This document shows, one piece after another, positions 11,948 to 22,630 of a stretch of 64,000 nt of DNA. The notes beneath the pieces are model-generated. The model made no database searches and was not told the DNA's origin. It was given only the letters and a program-made list of their open reading frames with translations. Position 1 is the first letter of the stretch. Every line of letters starts with the position of its first letter. A program made the position numbers and the translations under genes. This stretch comes from Aphanomyces cochlioides (Eukaryota > Oomycota > Saprolegniomycetes > Saprolegniales > Verrucalvaceae): positions 434,001 through 498,000 of the forward strand of contig JAHQRK010000019.1 in the NCBI GenBank assembly GCA_019828595.1, given 5' to 3'.

Positions 11948-13209
11948 ATTAAGCAATACAACAACTTCGTGCTCACCGTATCGATCCCCCATGGGAGTAA
12001 AAGCTTCAATGGCCCATTGAGGTGTATCCTCCGCTGCGGCGGAAACCTTGTCAAAGCTCGGCTGAGAGAAATCGCTTTCATGGCCAACGCACAATTTGCT
12101 GCGCATTCAAAAGCCACGTTAGATCGACTAAATCGTGACACTATTTTGCTTACACCTTCAAATGTCCATGTGTCATGCTATCAATCTTCCATCATCAGTC
12201 GTTCTCGTGCAAGCGATGAAGATGCTGCGTACACTCTGCGTGGAAAGCCTTATAGAATACCTCGAGCAATGGGGTTTGAAGCGGCACAACGATTCCACGG
12301 TCAGTGCTTGATTCAGTGGAGGCAGGGATGGCCGTGCGCGCCACCCTCACGACAAAGCGAGGCGCTTTGAATCGTCCAGGGGATGGAGATATTCTCGTTT
12401 GTACGAAATGTGATCTTACATGACCTGGCTTGGATATGACACTTCCTGACCCCGCACCGAGCGACGTATATGTGACACTGGTTGTGCAAGACGTGGACTT
12501 GACTTGATCGATGGACCATGGACATACTGGGAGTTTGAGAGAGACTCGATCGTGCGAACGATTGAACGATCGCATGCTGCTTTGTACCGCGCAGGAGTCA
12601 TTCCATGGCCTCGTCATTTCGACCTAGGAAACAAAAGTCAGATGACCAGGCATGTTGAGCCCTCTGGGTATGTCTGCTATCGAATGCACATGTCAAACTT
12701 GTGATGTAGTTGTGATGGAGTTGTCGGTGAGTTGATTCTCATTGCTATCATCCACTTGGCAACCCGACTCCACAAGATCCACGACCGGCGACACTGGATT
12801 ATGGTCGCACGATTGTCGTGGCTTCACAATCCCACGACACGCGTGGAGTGCTGAGGGATGCAACGTCAGACAGCAGCTTGTCTGGCCATGAATTCTTGCT
12901 TCTATTCAAGCTTGTCGTCGGTCGATGCTCGTTTTCTTGACTGTGAGGTCGTCCACATGAATCGAAGGTTTAATTGGGCCACCGCAAGATGCGACGCGTG
13001 AGTCCAAGTTCGTCCATAAAGAAGCAGAGCAACTTTGGTGTATCATTTAGAAAGATCATGCAAGAATGGCTTCCATCCAAGTTGAAATGAGTCAAGGAGA
13101 TGGAGACACTGGTCCACACGAAGCGCAGGCTTATCAAACTGCTCATGTCCAAGCATCTCAAGTCGACGTGAGCACGATAGACGAGGAGCTTCTGCTGACC
13201 TCTTCCCAG
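11948..13209. other. intergenic with a dispersed repeat copy
   Basis: No gene recognised. Positions 12330-12450 match, imperfectly, sequence at 48757-48895 (see repeat there). At 13095-13168 a frame reading METLVHTKRRLIKLL looks coding and ends at a plausible GTGAGC donor, but its phase does not fit the next ankyrin exon and a TGA lies just upstream. The 5' end of the next gene is therefore unresolved. Confidence 0.4.
12330..12450 (+). repeat. dispersed repeat, copy 1
   Basis: Shares ordered blocks with 48757-48895: GGCCGTGC, CGCCACCCT, GACAAAG, GGCGCTTT, GATGGAGATAT and GGATATGAC, with small gaps between blocks. I cannot assign it to an element class. Confidence 0.5.
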
Positions 13210-14589
13210 CCACAAAACACACTCTTGGTGTATTCAAGCGCTATTGGCGATCTCATGTTATCTTGGATCTGCTCCAGACCCAAGGCATTGATCCAAATCG
13301 TCCCGATGCCGTCAGGAATAATTGATCATGCACATCGTGGCATTGTGACTGTAGGCTGGCCAACGAGCATTGCATGCTGCGGCTGAAAACAACCATCTTC
13401 ACGTCGTCCAAGCTCTCCTTGATGCTGGAGCTGATCCGTCGCTGACAAACCAGGTAAGCTTTGACAAAGTTGGGCCGTTTACGTAGCTCTGGGGTAGAAT
13501 GGTCTCATTCCAGCCGCGGTAACTACCGACATCAATATCCGTCGCTTGCTGTTCGAGCGCGGACTGTCCCTTGCCGATTGCGTCGCACGTGGAGCGTGGG
13601 GCGAGCTCAAGCGGCGAATTCTTGCTCGGAAAATCGACAATATCAACTTGCGTTTCGGCCAGGTCAGTCTCATGACCTCAGCCTCTCATTCATGTCGGCT
13701 ATAGCTAGCTTGGACGCTCCTTGGGTACGCAGCACAGCACAACCAACATGACATCGTGACGCACCTCCTCAACGATGCTAGGATAGACGTGAATGCTGCC
13801 GATCTCGTAATGCCGCTTTAGTTGTGGAACAATTGACATGATCGTAGTATGGCACGACACCTCTCCACGCTGTAGCGATTCAAGACAACTTGGTCATTCT
13901 CCAGCTATAGGTAGCAGCAGGCGCAGACACCACACGCCGCAACTTGGTATGCGCAGACCATAACATTGTTCCCAATGAGGTCTTAGGCCGGGCAAACTCC
14001 CGCAGATGTTGCTTTGCCACAAACCCAACTTTGCATGCTCCCTGATCTTTTCGAGTTTGTGCCGTGCGCAAGATGCAACTTTTGGTATCCTCGAGCGGGC
14101 GGCGATTGCAGCCTCTGCCCCGTGTTCGAGACGGAAGCATTGATCGCGCGCGTGGTCGAAATCGAATCGTCCTTTCAATGCGTCTACTGCAACGACAACG
14201 TGAAAGAGATGATCTTTGCATGCGGCCACGAAGCTTGCCGCACTTGTGTCATCCGTTTTCGAACTTGTCCTGGTTGCAATACGCATGTCACGAAGCGCAT
14301 TCGTCGTTTTGGCATCGACAGATACAAGCAAGTCATTTCAAGCGCCGATTCTATTGTCGAAGGAACCACGGAGCCAGTGGAAAAGCGACGACGGCTGGAC
14401 GACAAGCAAGACTTCTTGGACCACATGCGTCTCCTCCACGAGGTGGACGAATGTGAAATCTGCCTCGAGGCAACCAAGGCGATCGTCTTTCAATGCGGCC
14501 ATGAAACTTGCACAACTTGCGCTGCCAAGTTGACAAACTGTCCTCAGTGTCGCGTTCGAATCAAGTCGCGCATTCAGCGTCGTGGGTAG
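13210..14589 (+). pseudogene. ankyrin-double RING gene with one premature TAG
   Basis: Exons 13210-13310, 13355-13453, 13498-13662, 13705-13806, 13848-13946 and 13987-14589 join in phase 0 across introns of 44, 44, 42, 41 and 40 nt. They encode four or five ankyrin repeats (RALHAAAENNHLHVVQALL, GYAAQHNQHDIVTHLL, YGTTPLHAVAIQDNLVILQL) followed by two RING-HC fingers: CVYC...CGHEACRTC...CPGC and CEIC...CGHETCTTC...CPQC. Such proteins are usually E3 ubiquitin ligases using ankyrins for substrate choice. The only lesion found is TAG at 13908-13910, where a Leu is expected inside a repeat. The C-terminal exon alone (from an ATG at 14038) could still give a RING-only protein. The 5' end is not resolved. 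If the TAG is a sequencing error, this is an intact gene. Confidence 0.65.
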
Positions 14590-15211
14590 CTCTAGGCCAT
14601 GCATGGGCTTCTTGAAGTGTTGCAGTCCGCAGCCTGGAAAATGACGAGAAGACATTTGAAAGCTGTGAACTTCTTAAATAGATGAAGAATCATTTATTAA
14701 TTTAAAAGATGACAGCTATTTTATCAGCTTATTTCGACCGCAGATCTTTGAAGCAGCAAGGGACGAGCAGTCCCTGCAACCACGGACGACCTCAGGCGCC
14801 GTCACCCACATGACTACCACCAAGAGTCAACTTTGTAATGACAAATTCAATATTCAGTGGCGAGAGACGAAGTCAATCTACGGGAAGACTCAACATCCGA
14901 GATGGACGAGTTGCCTCAATTGAAGCCGTTGAGCCTGCCGCGGGGGAATCGATCCAAAAGAGAAAAAGGCGCGCACTCCACGCGGTATCTTATGCCGAGA
15001 GCCCACAATAGATTCTCGAACGTGCGATGCAGTGTCTCTTTCTCGATGGCTTCACATGTCCTGTGACGACAACAGTGGGATGATGTCCGAGGGCCGCGCA
15101 TTGTACTTAACGTTGACGTGTGATTGACAATCAAACTTTGTCATCCGATGGGATCTGGTCACACAACATTTTTCAATTTCATTGCCCACGTCACTTGTCT
15201 CACGTGTCAAG
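14590..15211. other. intergenic, no gene recognised
   Basis: Upstream region of the ABCC gene. A 22-bp stretch at 14651-14672 (GACATTTGAAAGCTGTGAAC...) recurs nearly unchanged at 22171-22192. Confidence 0.4.
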
Positions 15212-18200
15212 ATGCTGCCGAAGAAGATCGAAAGCAAGAGAGAGACTCCGCATCCGCTGGATACGGCGTTCTGGTTCAGCCGTGTCTTTCTCCTGTGGCT
15301 CGATCCGCTTTTTCGACTGGGGGCGACCCGACAGCTCTCTATGGATGATGTGTGGAAGCTGAGCCAGCAAGATACAGCGAAAGCTTTGCACAACCGCTTT
15401 GAGCACCATTGGAAGGCAGCATCCCCCAACTTTCTCGTTGCTATTTGTCGCACGTTTGCCTTTGAGATGAGCCTTGTCATGACGATGGCCGTGGTGTACT
15501 CATTCCTGGCAATGACGCAGCCCATGTTGATCAAATCATTGCTCAACTACTTGGAGCCCAACGAAGAATCTACGCTGTCCGGGTATACCCTGGCATCGTT
15601 GCTTGGTCTTGTTACTCTCGTCTCGGTGACGATCTTGGACAGTTCATTTTTCATCACAGCCAGACTGGCTACGAACGCCAAGTCAGTCGCGATGGACGCC
15701 GTGTTCCTCAAAGCGCTGCGGTTGGCAAAGTCAAGCGTGTCGTCGGGGGATGTCCTCACGATGCTCTCAGTGGACTCTACTCGGATGTTTGTTGGCTTCA
15801 CTGCGCTGCCATGGACAGTTGTGCCCCTCATAACTTTGCCCCTGCTGTATATCTCGATCGGCTATGAGTTGGGCTGGTCCGTGGGGGCGACGGGGGGGGC
15901 TTCCTTATTGTTTGTTATGGCACTTGGTTACAAGTACGCCAACTCGGCTGGTCACCTTCGCCAGGATCTCATGACAACGCAAGCTGAGAGAGTCAAGATG
16001 ACGAATGAACTGCTCCAAGGCATCCGCGTGGTGAAAATGCATGGATGGGAAGCTGCCCTTGAGCGTCGTATTGCAACTGTTCGTGATCGAGAGCTCATGT
16101 TGCAGCGGCATTATCAATTTGGCAGCGAGATGAATGCAGCCGGCCTTCTCATCGCGCCATCTTTCTCCATGGCTGTGATGCTTGTCGTCTTTGTTGCACA
16201 AGGCAATACTTTGACTCCTACTATTGTCTTCACACTACTGGCGTGCATGAATGTGGCTCGACTGCCTTGCAATCTGTTTGCCTTTGCGGTCATGCGAGTC
16301 ACTGAAGCGTGGACATCAGCAGACCGTATCGGTACCTGTCTCATGGCCGATGATCTTGGCCCACGCTCGCTCCAAGTCAACGCAAAGCCAAAAGTTCAGA
16401 TTGTTCACGGCACGTTTAGCTGGTCTACGCAAATCCCTGTCGAAGTCCCGACTTCAAGCGTCTTGCGAGACATCAATGTATCTCTGCCTCCAGGAAAGCT
16501 CACCATGATCGTGGGGCCAGTCGGCAGTGGAAAATCTAGTTTTATCAGTGCGATTTTGGGCGAACTCCACCAAATCCACGGGGAGCGCCATGTCCATGGT
16601 CGTATTGCCTACATGGGACAAGACGCCTGGATCCAACACGCAAGCGTCCGCGGGAATATCCTCTTTTCAGAGCCTCTAGATCCCATCCACTACGACCATG
16701 TTGTGTCAGCATGCCAGCTCAAGCCCGATCTTGCTCTGTTGCCTCATGGAGATGCTACTGAAATCGGTGAACGCGGCATCAATCTGAGTGGTGGCCAAAA
16801 GGCACGCGTGAGTCTTGCGAGGGCCTTGTACCGCCAAGACGCTGATATTTTCTTGCTGGATGGTCCCTTGAGCTCGCTGGATGTGCACGTAGCTGGGGCA
16901 GTCTTCCACGATGGCATTCAAGGTTTGCTGCATTGCAAGACAGTCGTGCTCGTGCTCAACAGCCACTATCACTTGCTCCAACATGCCGACAATATTATCA
17001 TCATGGAACAAGGACGGATTATAGACCATGGGACGTTCGAATCATTGTCAAACTCATTCGACCGACTTATTCGCTTGAAAGAGTCGCATGAACCAGTCCA
17101 AGCAGCTCCCAAAGCTCCAGAATATGCGCTGAGTGTCTCTGATGACACCAAAAATTCCAAACAATTAGTTCAAAACGAAGAGCAAAACGTGGGCAGAGTC
17201 ACCAGAGAGACCTATCTGGCCTATTTCGGCGCGAGTGGATGGCACGGTTCTACCGTTCTTGTGGCATTATTTGGTACTTACGCCATCTCTCAGGCTTTGG
17301 TCGTCTTGACGGACTGGTTCATGGGCTGGTGGGCTGCTTCCTCCTTGTCGAAGCATCGTGATTCAACTCCAACAAACATGGGGATTGTTTACGTAGCCCT
17401 CTCTTTCTTGTCCATCGTCCTCTTGTTTGGTCGCGCTGTCTTTGCCATGCAGATCAATCTAGCATGTGTTCGCCATCTTCACTCGGCAATCCTCAATAAA
17501 GTCACTCGAGCGCCTGTCAACACGTTCTTTGATGTGACACCGACTGGACGTATCTTGAACCGCTTTTCCAATGACCTGAACGACATCGATAGCCGCATGC
17601 CCACGTCAGCGCTCTACCTCTTGCAATGCCTGGTCCAAGTTGCCGCAATCCTCGTCGTTTGTGGCGTCGCCTTACCGATTCTCGCAGTGACTTTCTACAT
17701 CCCGTTTGGCCTTGTCCTGTACACCATCTATCGTGCATTTAGCTCGACGTCGCCTGAGCTTTCTCGCTTGGCGTCCATCGCAAGAACGCCGCTCTTGAGC
17801 CAAGTCACAGAAACTCTCAATGGTCTCGTGACCATCCGTGCATTTGAAGCCACGGCGACAATTCAGTTGCGAGGCCGCGAAGCACTTGATAATGCCCAGG
17901 GGTACCTGTTGATTCAATTCCTCGCGTCGAGGTGGCTACAAATGAGAATGGATTGGCTCTCAGCTATTGTCGTTGCTGCCGTTGCATTTCAATGCGTCTA
18001 CTCGAAAGGATCCATCGATGTGGCCACGGCCGGCATAGCTCTGACCTATGCTGCTCAGCTATCGGGATTTCTTTCACGAGCAGTTATGGGCCACGCTGAA
18101 GTCAGCGAGCACATGACATCCGTTGAACGATTGCTCCAGTATGCTGCCCTCAAGGAAGAATCTCACATTACCCGTCAGCTCACATGCAACCCATGCAAGT

Positions 18201-18949
18201 CATGGCCCAGGTATGGACGGCTTGCCTTTGAACAATATTCAATGCGATATCGTGACAACTTGGATTTGGTTCTCAAAGACGTGAGCTTTACAGTCGAAGC
18301 GGGTGAGAAGATTGGTATCTGCGGTCGCACAGGCTCTGGGAAGAGCTCGCTGATGGTTGCTCTCTTTCGAACAGTGGATGCCGCTTCGGGATGTGTTCGT
18401 ATCGACGACATTGACATCGCGACGGTCGATTTGCCCACACTGCGATCACGGCTGACTATAATTCCTCAGGACCCCGTCTTGTTTAGCGGCTCCCTTCGAT
18501 TCAATCTCGATCCGTCCGACAACGCAACAGCAGAAGAACTGCAACGCGTGCTCAAGCAAGTCCACCTGATGGATCTCGTTCAAGCCCAAGGGGGATTAGA
18601 CTTTCAAGTGGCCGAAAGAGGGGGAAATCTGTCCTTGGGTCAGAGGCAATTGGTATGCATTGCCCGAGCGCTATTACGATGCAGCCGTGTCGTTGTCCTG
18701 GATGAAGCCACTGCCAGCATCGATGTTGTGTCGGACAAGTTGATCCAAGCAACGATCAAGGCGAGTTTTGCTGGCGTCACCACACTGGTCATAGCCCATC
18801 GGCTTGATACTATTTTGGACAGCGATCGTATTCTCGTCATGGACCAAGGCCGCGTCTCCGAGTTTGATACTCCCAAGAACCTCCTCGCAAAGAAAGATGG
18901 CGCGTTCACTTCGCTCGCAAGACACGCCCACTTGTTGCATTGTCCGTAG
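15212..18949 (+). CDS. ABCC-type full ABC transporter, 1245 aa
   Basis: Intact single exon. The ATG at 15212 gives MLPKKIESKRETPHPLDTAF, which enters the conserved LWLDPLF element of short ABCC proteins. Order is TMD1, NBD1 (Walker A GPVGSGKSS near 435, signature NLSGGQ near 524), TMD2, NBD2 (Walker A GRTGSGKSS near 1038, signature NLSLGQ, Walker B VVVLDEATAS with Glu about 1165). There is no TMD0. Walker B of NBD1 reads FLLDGPLSS: the residue that is Asp in the sister genes, already non-catalytic in ABCC proteins, is Gly. That fits asymmetric nucleotide binding with hydrolysis mainly at NBD2. Expected location is the plasma or vacuolar membrane, exporting conjugates or drugs; the substrate is unknown. 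Confidence 0.93.
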   Translation: MLPKKIESKRETPHPLDTAFWFSRVFLLWLDPLFRLGATRQLSMDDVWKLSQQDTAKALHNRFEHHWKAASPNFLVAICRTFAFEMSLVMTMAVVYSFLAMTQPMLIKSLLNYLEPNEESTLSGYTLASLLGLVTLVSVTILDSSFFITARLATNAKSVAMDAVFLKALRLAKSSVSSGDVLTMLSVDSTRMFVGFTALPWTVVPLITLPLLYISIGYELGWSVGATGGASLLFVMALGYKYANSAGHLRQDLMTTQAERVKMTNELLQGIRVVKMHGWEAALERRIATVRDRELMLQRHYQFGSEMNAAGLLIAPSFSMAVMLVVFVAQGNTLTPTIVFTLLACMNVARLPCNLFAFAVMRVTEAWTSADRIGTCLMADDLGPRSLQVNAKPKVQIVHGTFSWSTQIPVEVPTSSVLRDINVSLPPGKLTMIVGPVGSGKSSFISAILGELHQIHGERHVHGRIAYMGQDAWIQHASVRGNILFSEPLDPIHYDHVVSACQLKPDLALLPHGDATEIGERGINLSGGQKARVSLARALYRQDADIFLLDGPLSSLDVHVAGAVFHDGIQGLLHCKTVVLVLNSHYHLLQHADNIIIMEQGRIIDHGTFESLSNSFDRLIRLKESHEPVQAAPKAPEYALSVSDDTKNSKQLVQNEEQNVGRVTRETYLAYFGASGWHGSTVLVALFGTYAISQALVVLTDWFMGWWAASSLSKHRDSTPTNMGIVYVALSFLSIVLLFGRAVFAMQINLACVRHLHSAILNKVTRAPVNTFFDVTPTGRILNRFSNDLNDIDSRMPTSALYLLQCLVQVAAILVVCGVALPILAVTFYIPFGLVLYTIYRAFSSTSPELSRLASIARTPLLSQVTETLNGLVTIRAFEATATIQLRGREALDNAQGYLLIQFLASRWLQMRMDWLSAIVVAAVAFQCVYSKGSIDVATAGIALTYAAQLSGFLSRAVMGHAEVSEHMTSVERLLQYAALKEESHITRQLTCNPCKSWPRYGRLAFEQYSMRYRDNLDLVLKDVSFTVEAGEKIGICGRTGSGKSSLMVALFRTVDAASGCVRIDDIDIATVDLPTLRSRLTIIPQDPVLFSGSLRFNLDPSDNATAEELQRVLKQVHLMDLVQAQGGLDFQVAERGGNLSLGQRQLVCIARALLRCSRVVVLDEATASIDVVSDKLIQATIKASFAGVTTLVIAHRLDTILDSDRILVMDQGRVSEFDTPKNLLAKKDGAFTSLARHAHLLHCP

Positions 18950-20565
18950 TGTTGGCATCACAATCCAACGACACAAAATGACCTGTCAAAACGTATAAAA
19001 CCTGCAATTTATTATATTTAACAATCACATGCTTGGTTCTTCTAGTCGAAACCTCCACCTCTCTGGCCCTGTTTTTTGCCGGCTTTGCAACGAATAAAGG
19101 ATGCGATGGCTGCAGGATTCCTGGTCACTCCTCCAGACCCTCGAGCATGTCGGCATAAGCTTCAAAATTGGTTCTTAAAAATGTATTGCAATATTGTGAG
19201 ATTCATTCTAAATAGTGAGATGGGCTGGAAATGTATCGATTTTTTAAATCGATTTCCGAATCTCGCAGCCAATCAGAATCGAATATTTAACTAATTCACG
19301 CAAACACACCCAAACACACCCTAACTCACATGCAATTAATTTGGCCAATATTCAGTTGAACTTGGCTTCAGTATGGTCAAATCGATTTGGAAATGCATTT
19401 GATTTTTGGTAAAAAACACAAATTTGACTGAAATTGACAATATCAATTGAAAATAAAACGCGTTTTATATTGTGTTTTCGAGCCAAAATTCGAATTTGAG
19501 ATCGATTCGAAACACACACGAAATCGATTTGTTTTCATTTTATCCGGAAAATCCGGTAAATGTTGACAAGATTCTACCATTCGCACATGCAAACGATCAT
19601 GATCACTGATGTCGTCGAGCTCAATCATGCAGCTCTCTCCATCGCGCTTCATGCACTTTATATGAATTATAATAAGAATGTCTCCAAGCTGCGACTTGCC
19701 GACCTCTTTCACCAGGATCTATCGACCATCGCAATACGAAGGCGAGGCGTTGCGAGCCCAAGGCCACCACGGGCGAATCCACCATACCGAAGGTCAAAAG
19801 CCATGGCTCACACACTACACTGACGGTAACCCGCCATTCCTGGACGAAGTCAAGTTTGCGTTTCATCGAGAATTCAAATAGACGTCACTCATGTCAACTG
19901 TGTGTTATAGTGTTCACAACTTCGGCATAACCTGGTATATTCTAGAGCGTCGATGCGTTCAAGTGAAAGAAAGAATATCATCCGCCTGGTCAATGAAGTG
20001 GCTTCTGTCGACTTGGTCAAAAGAGTGTCTTGTTTCTTGACAAGGAAGAATCGAGTAGGTACTACAGACTACTAATTTTGATTAGTACATACTAAAATCA
20101 GGGAAAATACACCGAAACACACGCTCAAAACACACATGAATCGATTTGCGATTCGAATTTCGAATCGAAAGCACAATATATTTCACTGGAGATAAGACCA
20201 TCATTGTTGGTGTCTTTTCTACAAGTTGAGTGTTGGTTCTCGTGCACGGTCGTGTTGAAAATTCGTCACAACCATAGAAGTGGGAACAATCTGCACGTTT
20301 TACGACTTAAGGTGCTACAGAGTTCAAGCCACTAGCGCGCTTGGTTTTGATGGCCATTAGCTTTTCTCGGCAATAGAAATTTTGATTCAAATTTTATTAA
20401 TTCCAGCCAGTAATAATTGATTATTTTGAAATAGAACAGTTTAATTGGTCAAAAATTAAATTAATTGAATTTGAACGTAAAATATCTTCAAAAATAAAAC
20501 GTACTTTAAGTTTTGACGTCATCCACACCTGTGGTTCCATTTTCCATTTGAACCCAACAAGCACA
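18950..20565. other. AT-rich intergenic, no gene recognised
   Basis: 1.6 kb of AT-rich sequence with runs of ACACACCCA-type repeats (about 19300-19325 and 20110-20140) and several GAATCGATTT-like words. No coding frame with recognisable content. Confidence 0.5.
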
Positions 20566-22114
20566 ATGGTCTTCGCGCCACCTCACGAGACGTTCAGCCC
20601 ACAGATTATGCGCGCTCTAGACATGATATTGGCAGATATTCCAACAGAACACACGATTCACTACACGAGAGGGTACGCTACTTCCACCTTCCACCTGTTC
20701 TAACGCTTCTACCAGTTTGACACAAATTCGATCCTTTATGAAGAATACCCATCGAGCAGCAACAACATTTGAAGACATGGTAGCGCGTGAATCTGCAGTT
20801 TGGCAAGAACATTTTGAAAAGGCAAAGCGGGCAAAGGATGCTATGGCAATGCCACGTCCAATGCTCGACTTTCTTCCAAATGTAGTCGGCATTGACATTC
20901 GAGTGCACTCGCGCGGACGACCTGACGATGCGATTTACAATGCGAGTGAGTATGCACGCAAGTACCTTCCCCGTGGAAATTACATTGCCGAATGGTCTTT
21001 GGCCGACGGACGCAAGTTGTACTTTCCAATGGTGCGAGCGTATCCAAAGTTTACAGGACACGAAGACGATGGTGAGTTGCTTGAAGATGGTGACTCGACG
21101 TCAAACGAAGCGTTATCGAAGTACTTCACAGAACCTGCTTCCAACACCGTTGCAGTTATTTCGACCGTCAAGGAGAACGGTGAAGCTGCCCATTTGGCTG
21201 TACTCAAGCTAGCTGACGGAACATTTGTCTACTTGGTTGGATCCAAGAATGTGCACATGGCAATTCGAAGCGAAGCAGACATTGAACCTGCTTGCCAAGT
21301 GGGTGTGACAACTCCAGGATCGAATCCGTTTGCTGGTGCCAAAGCTGTCGCTGATGGCATTATGCGCATGCTCAACGCTCTCGAGCCAGAAAAGCGATTA
21401 CTCTTTTGTGAATTCCTCTGGCAGACAAGACTCACTGCATCATTTGAGCTTCTCTGCCCTGGTCACCAGCATGTGGAGCTCTTGGACGTGCCTCACGACA
21501 CTCCAGTCCTCTTCGGTTATTCGTTGCCATGCATGCAGTCAATGGAAGGTGCCGAGATCTGCGTGAATCCACTCGTTGGGTATGCATTTTCGCGCTTTTG
21601 CGGCGTGCGAACGGTTCAATTTGACGTTGTGCCGTACACTGGCCTCGAATTCAAGGCAGTGCTACATGCAATTAAGAGTGGATACCAGACTGAAGGCAAA
21701 GTCAATTTGTACGTGAACGGTGCTGGCAATGTCATCGGGCTCCAGAAGTACAAGACGGCTTGGTATGTGAGTCTGCGAGCTATTCGTGAAAAAGCCAAGT
21801 CGTTCCTCTCGTCTGTCCTTGGAAAAAAGCATCTACCTGTCGCCCAAGCGCTTGTTGAGTCGCACAACAGCATTGAGAAACGATTCCGAGCGATCCAAAA
21901 GTTTCTGCAGCTCCCAGATGCGAGTGTTCAGCAATACTGCGCTTTAGGCCAGGCTTTTGTCACATACATCGCTCAAGTTCGCCTCGCCAACTGCGGCGAC
22001 AGCGCGCCCGCCATGAAAGTCGTCCAGCACGACGTGACCGACCTCTTTCCTGTCGTGTGGCAAGCGTTTCTCGCTTCAACTGGTGCCAGCGACCGCATCG
22101 ACTGTTCCTCGTAG
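20566..22114 (+). CDS. putative nucleic-acid-ligase-like nucleotidyltransferase, 501 aa
   Basis: Exon 1, 20566-20672, begins MVFAPPHETFSPQIM. A 43-nt intron (20673-20715, GTACGC...CTAAC...CAG) leads in frame into exon 2, 20716-22114. The protein shows the motif series of covalent nucleotidyltransferases (numbering from the second exon; add 36 for the full protein): motif I K152-ENGE, GSK at 175-177, motif III FELLCPG with Glu 244, motif IV EGKV from Glu 327, and motif V QKYK with Lys 344 and Lys 346. Ligases of this superfamily adenylylate the motif I Lys and join nucleic acid ends. Whether this one acts on RNA, DNA or a cap-like substrate cannot be told. The C-terminal 110 residues are not recognised. 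No lesion seen. Confidence 0.72.
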
Positions 22115-22630
22115 CAATTAATGAAATTGTTGGTCGCATTCGCGTCACGTCAATTGCCTTTTGTCCAGTGGACATTTGAAGCCTGTGAACTTTACAGGAA
22201 CTCTCATACAAATCCTCACATTGATCATGATGGACATTTCAAGTTTGTGCATTTTCTCCATCATACAAATTTATATATTAAAAGGGCGATGGACATTTCA
22301 CATATGTGAGATTGAAGTGCAACCAATGGACAAGTGTACAAACCTTCATATAAAAATGCACTCGTTGGTTGTCCTTCCAAGTCATTCCATGGACTAGATG
22401 GATGAACACCCATTGCTTTTCAGCCGAGCTTTTCCACCTCACCTGGTGCATGAGACGCTTGTATCCTGTCGGCTGTCCATGGAACTCTTCTTGTGGCTGG
22501 TGGATGCGTCGCTTGATTGCGCAAATCATGTAACGATTCCGGACATTTTCCGGCATTTTGAACGTTGTCGAAATGGTGTTCCGCGTCGGTTTTTCGTGGC
22601 CATGGATCCACATTTCATCTTCTCGCTCTC
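22115..22630. other. intergenic with degenerate short repeats
   Basis: Three spaced copies of a GGACATTTsAAGnnTGTG-like word (22170, 22232 and, weaker, 22291). No gene. Confidence 0.45.

Noticed and set aside
11504..12141. Long minus-strand frames with poly-Ser and poly-Ile/Val
   Set aside because: They are the antisense reading of the poly-Asp tract of the plus-strand secreted protein.
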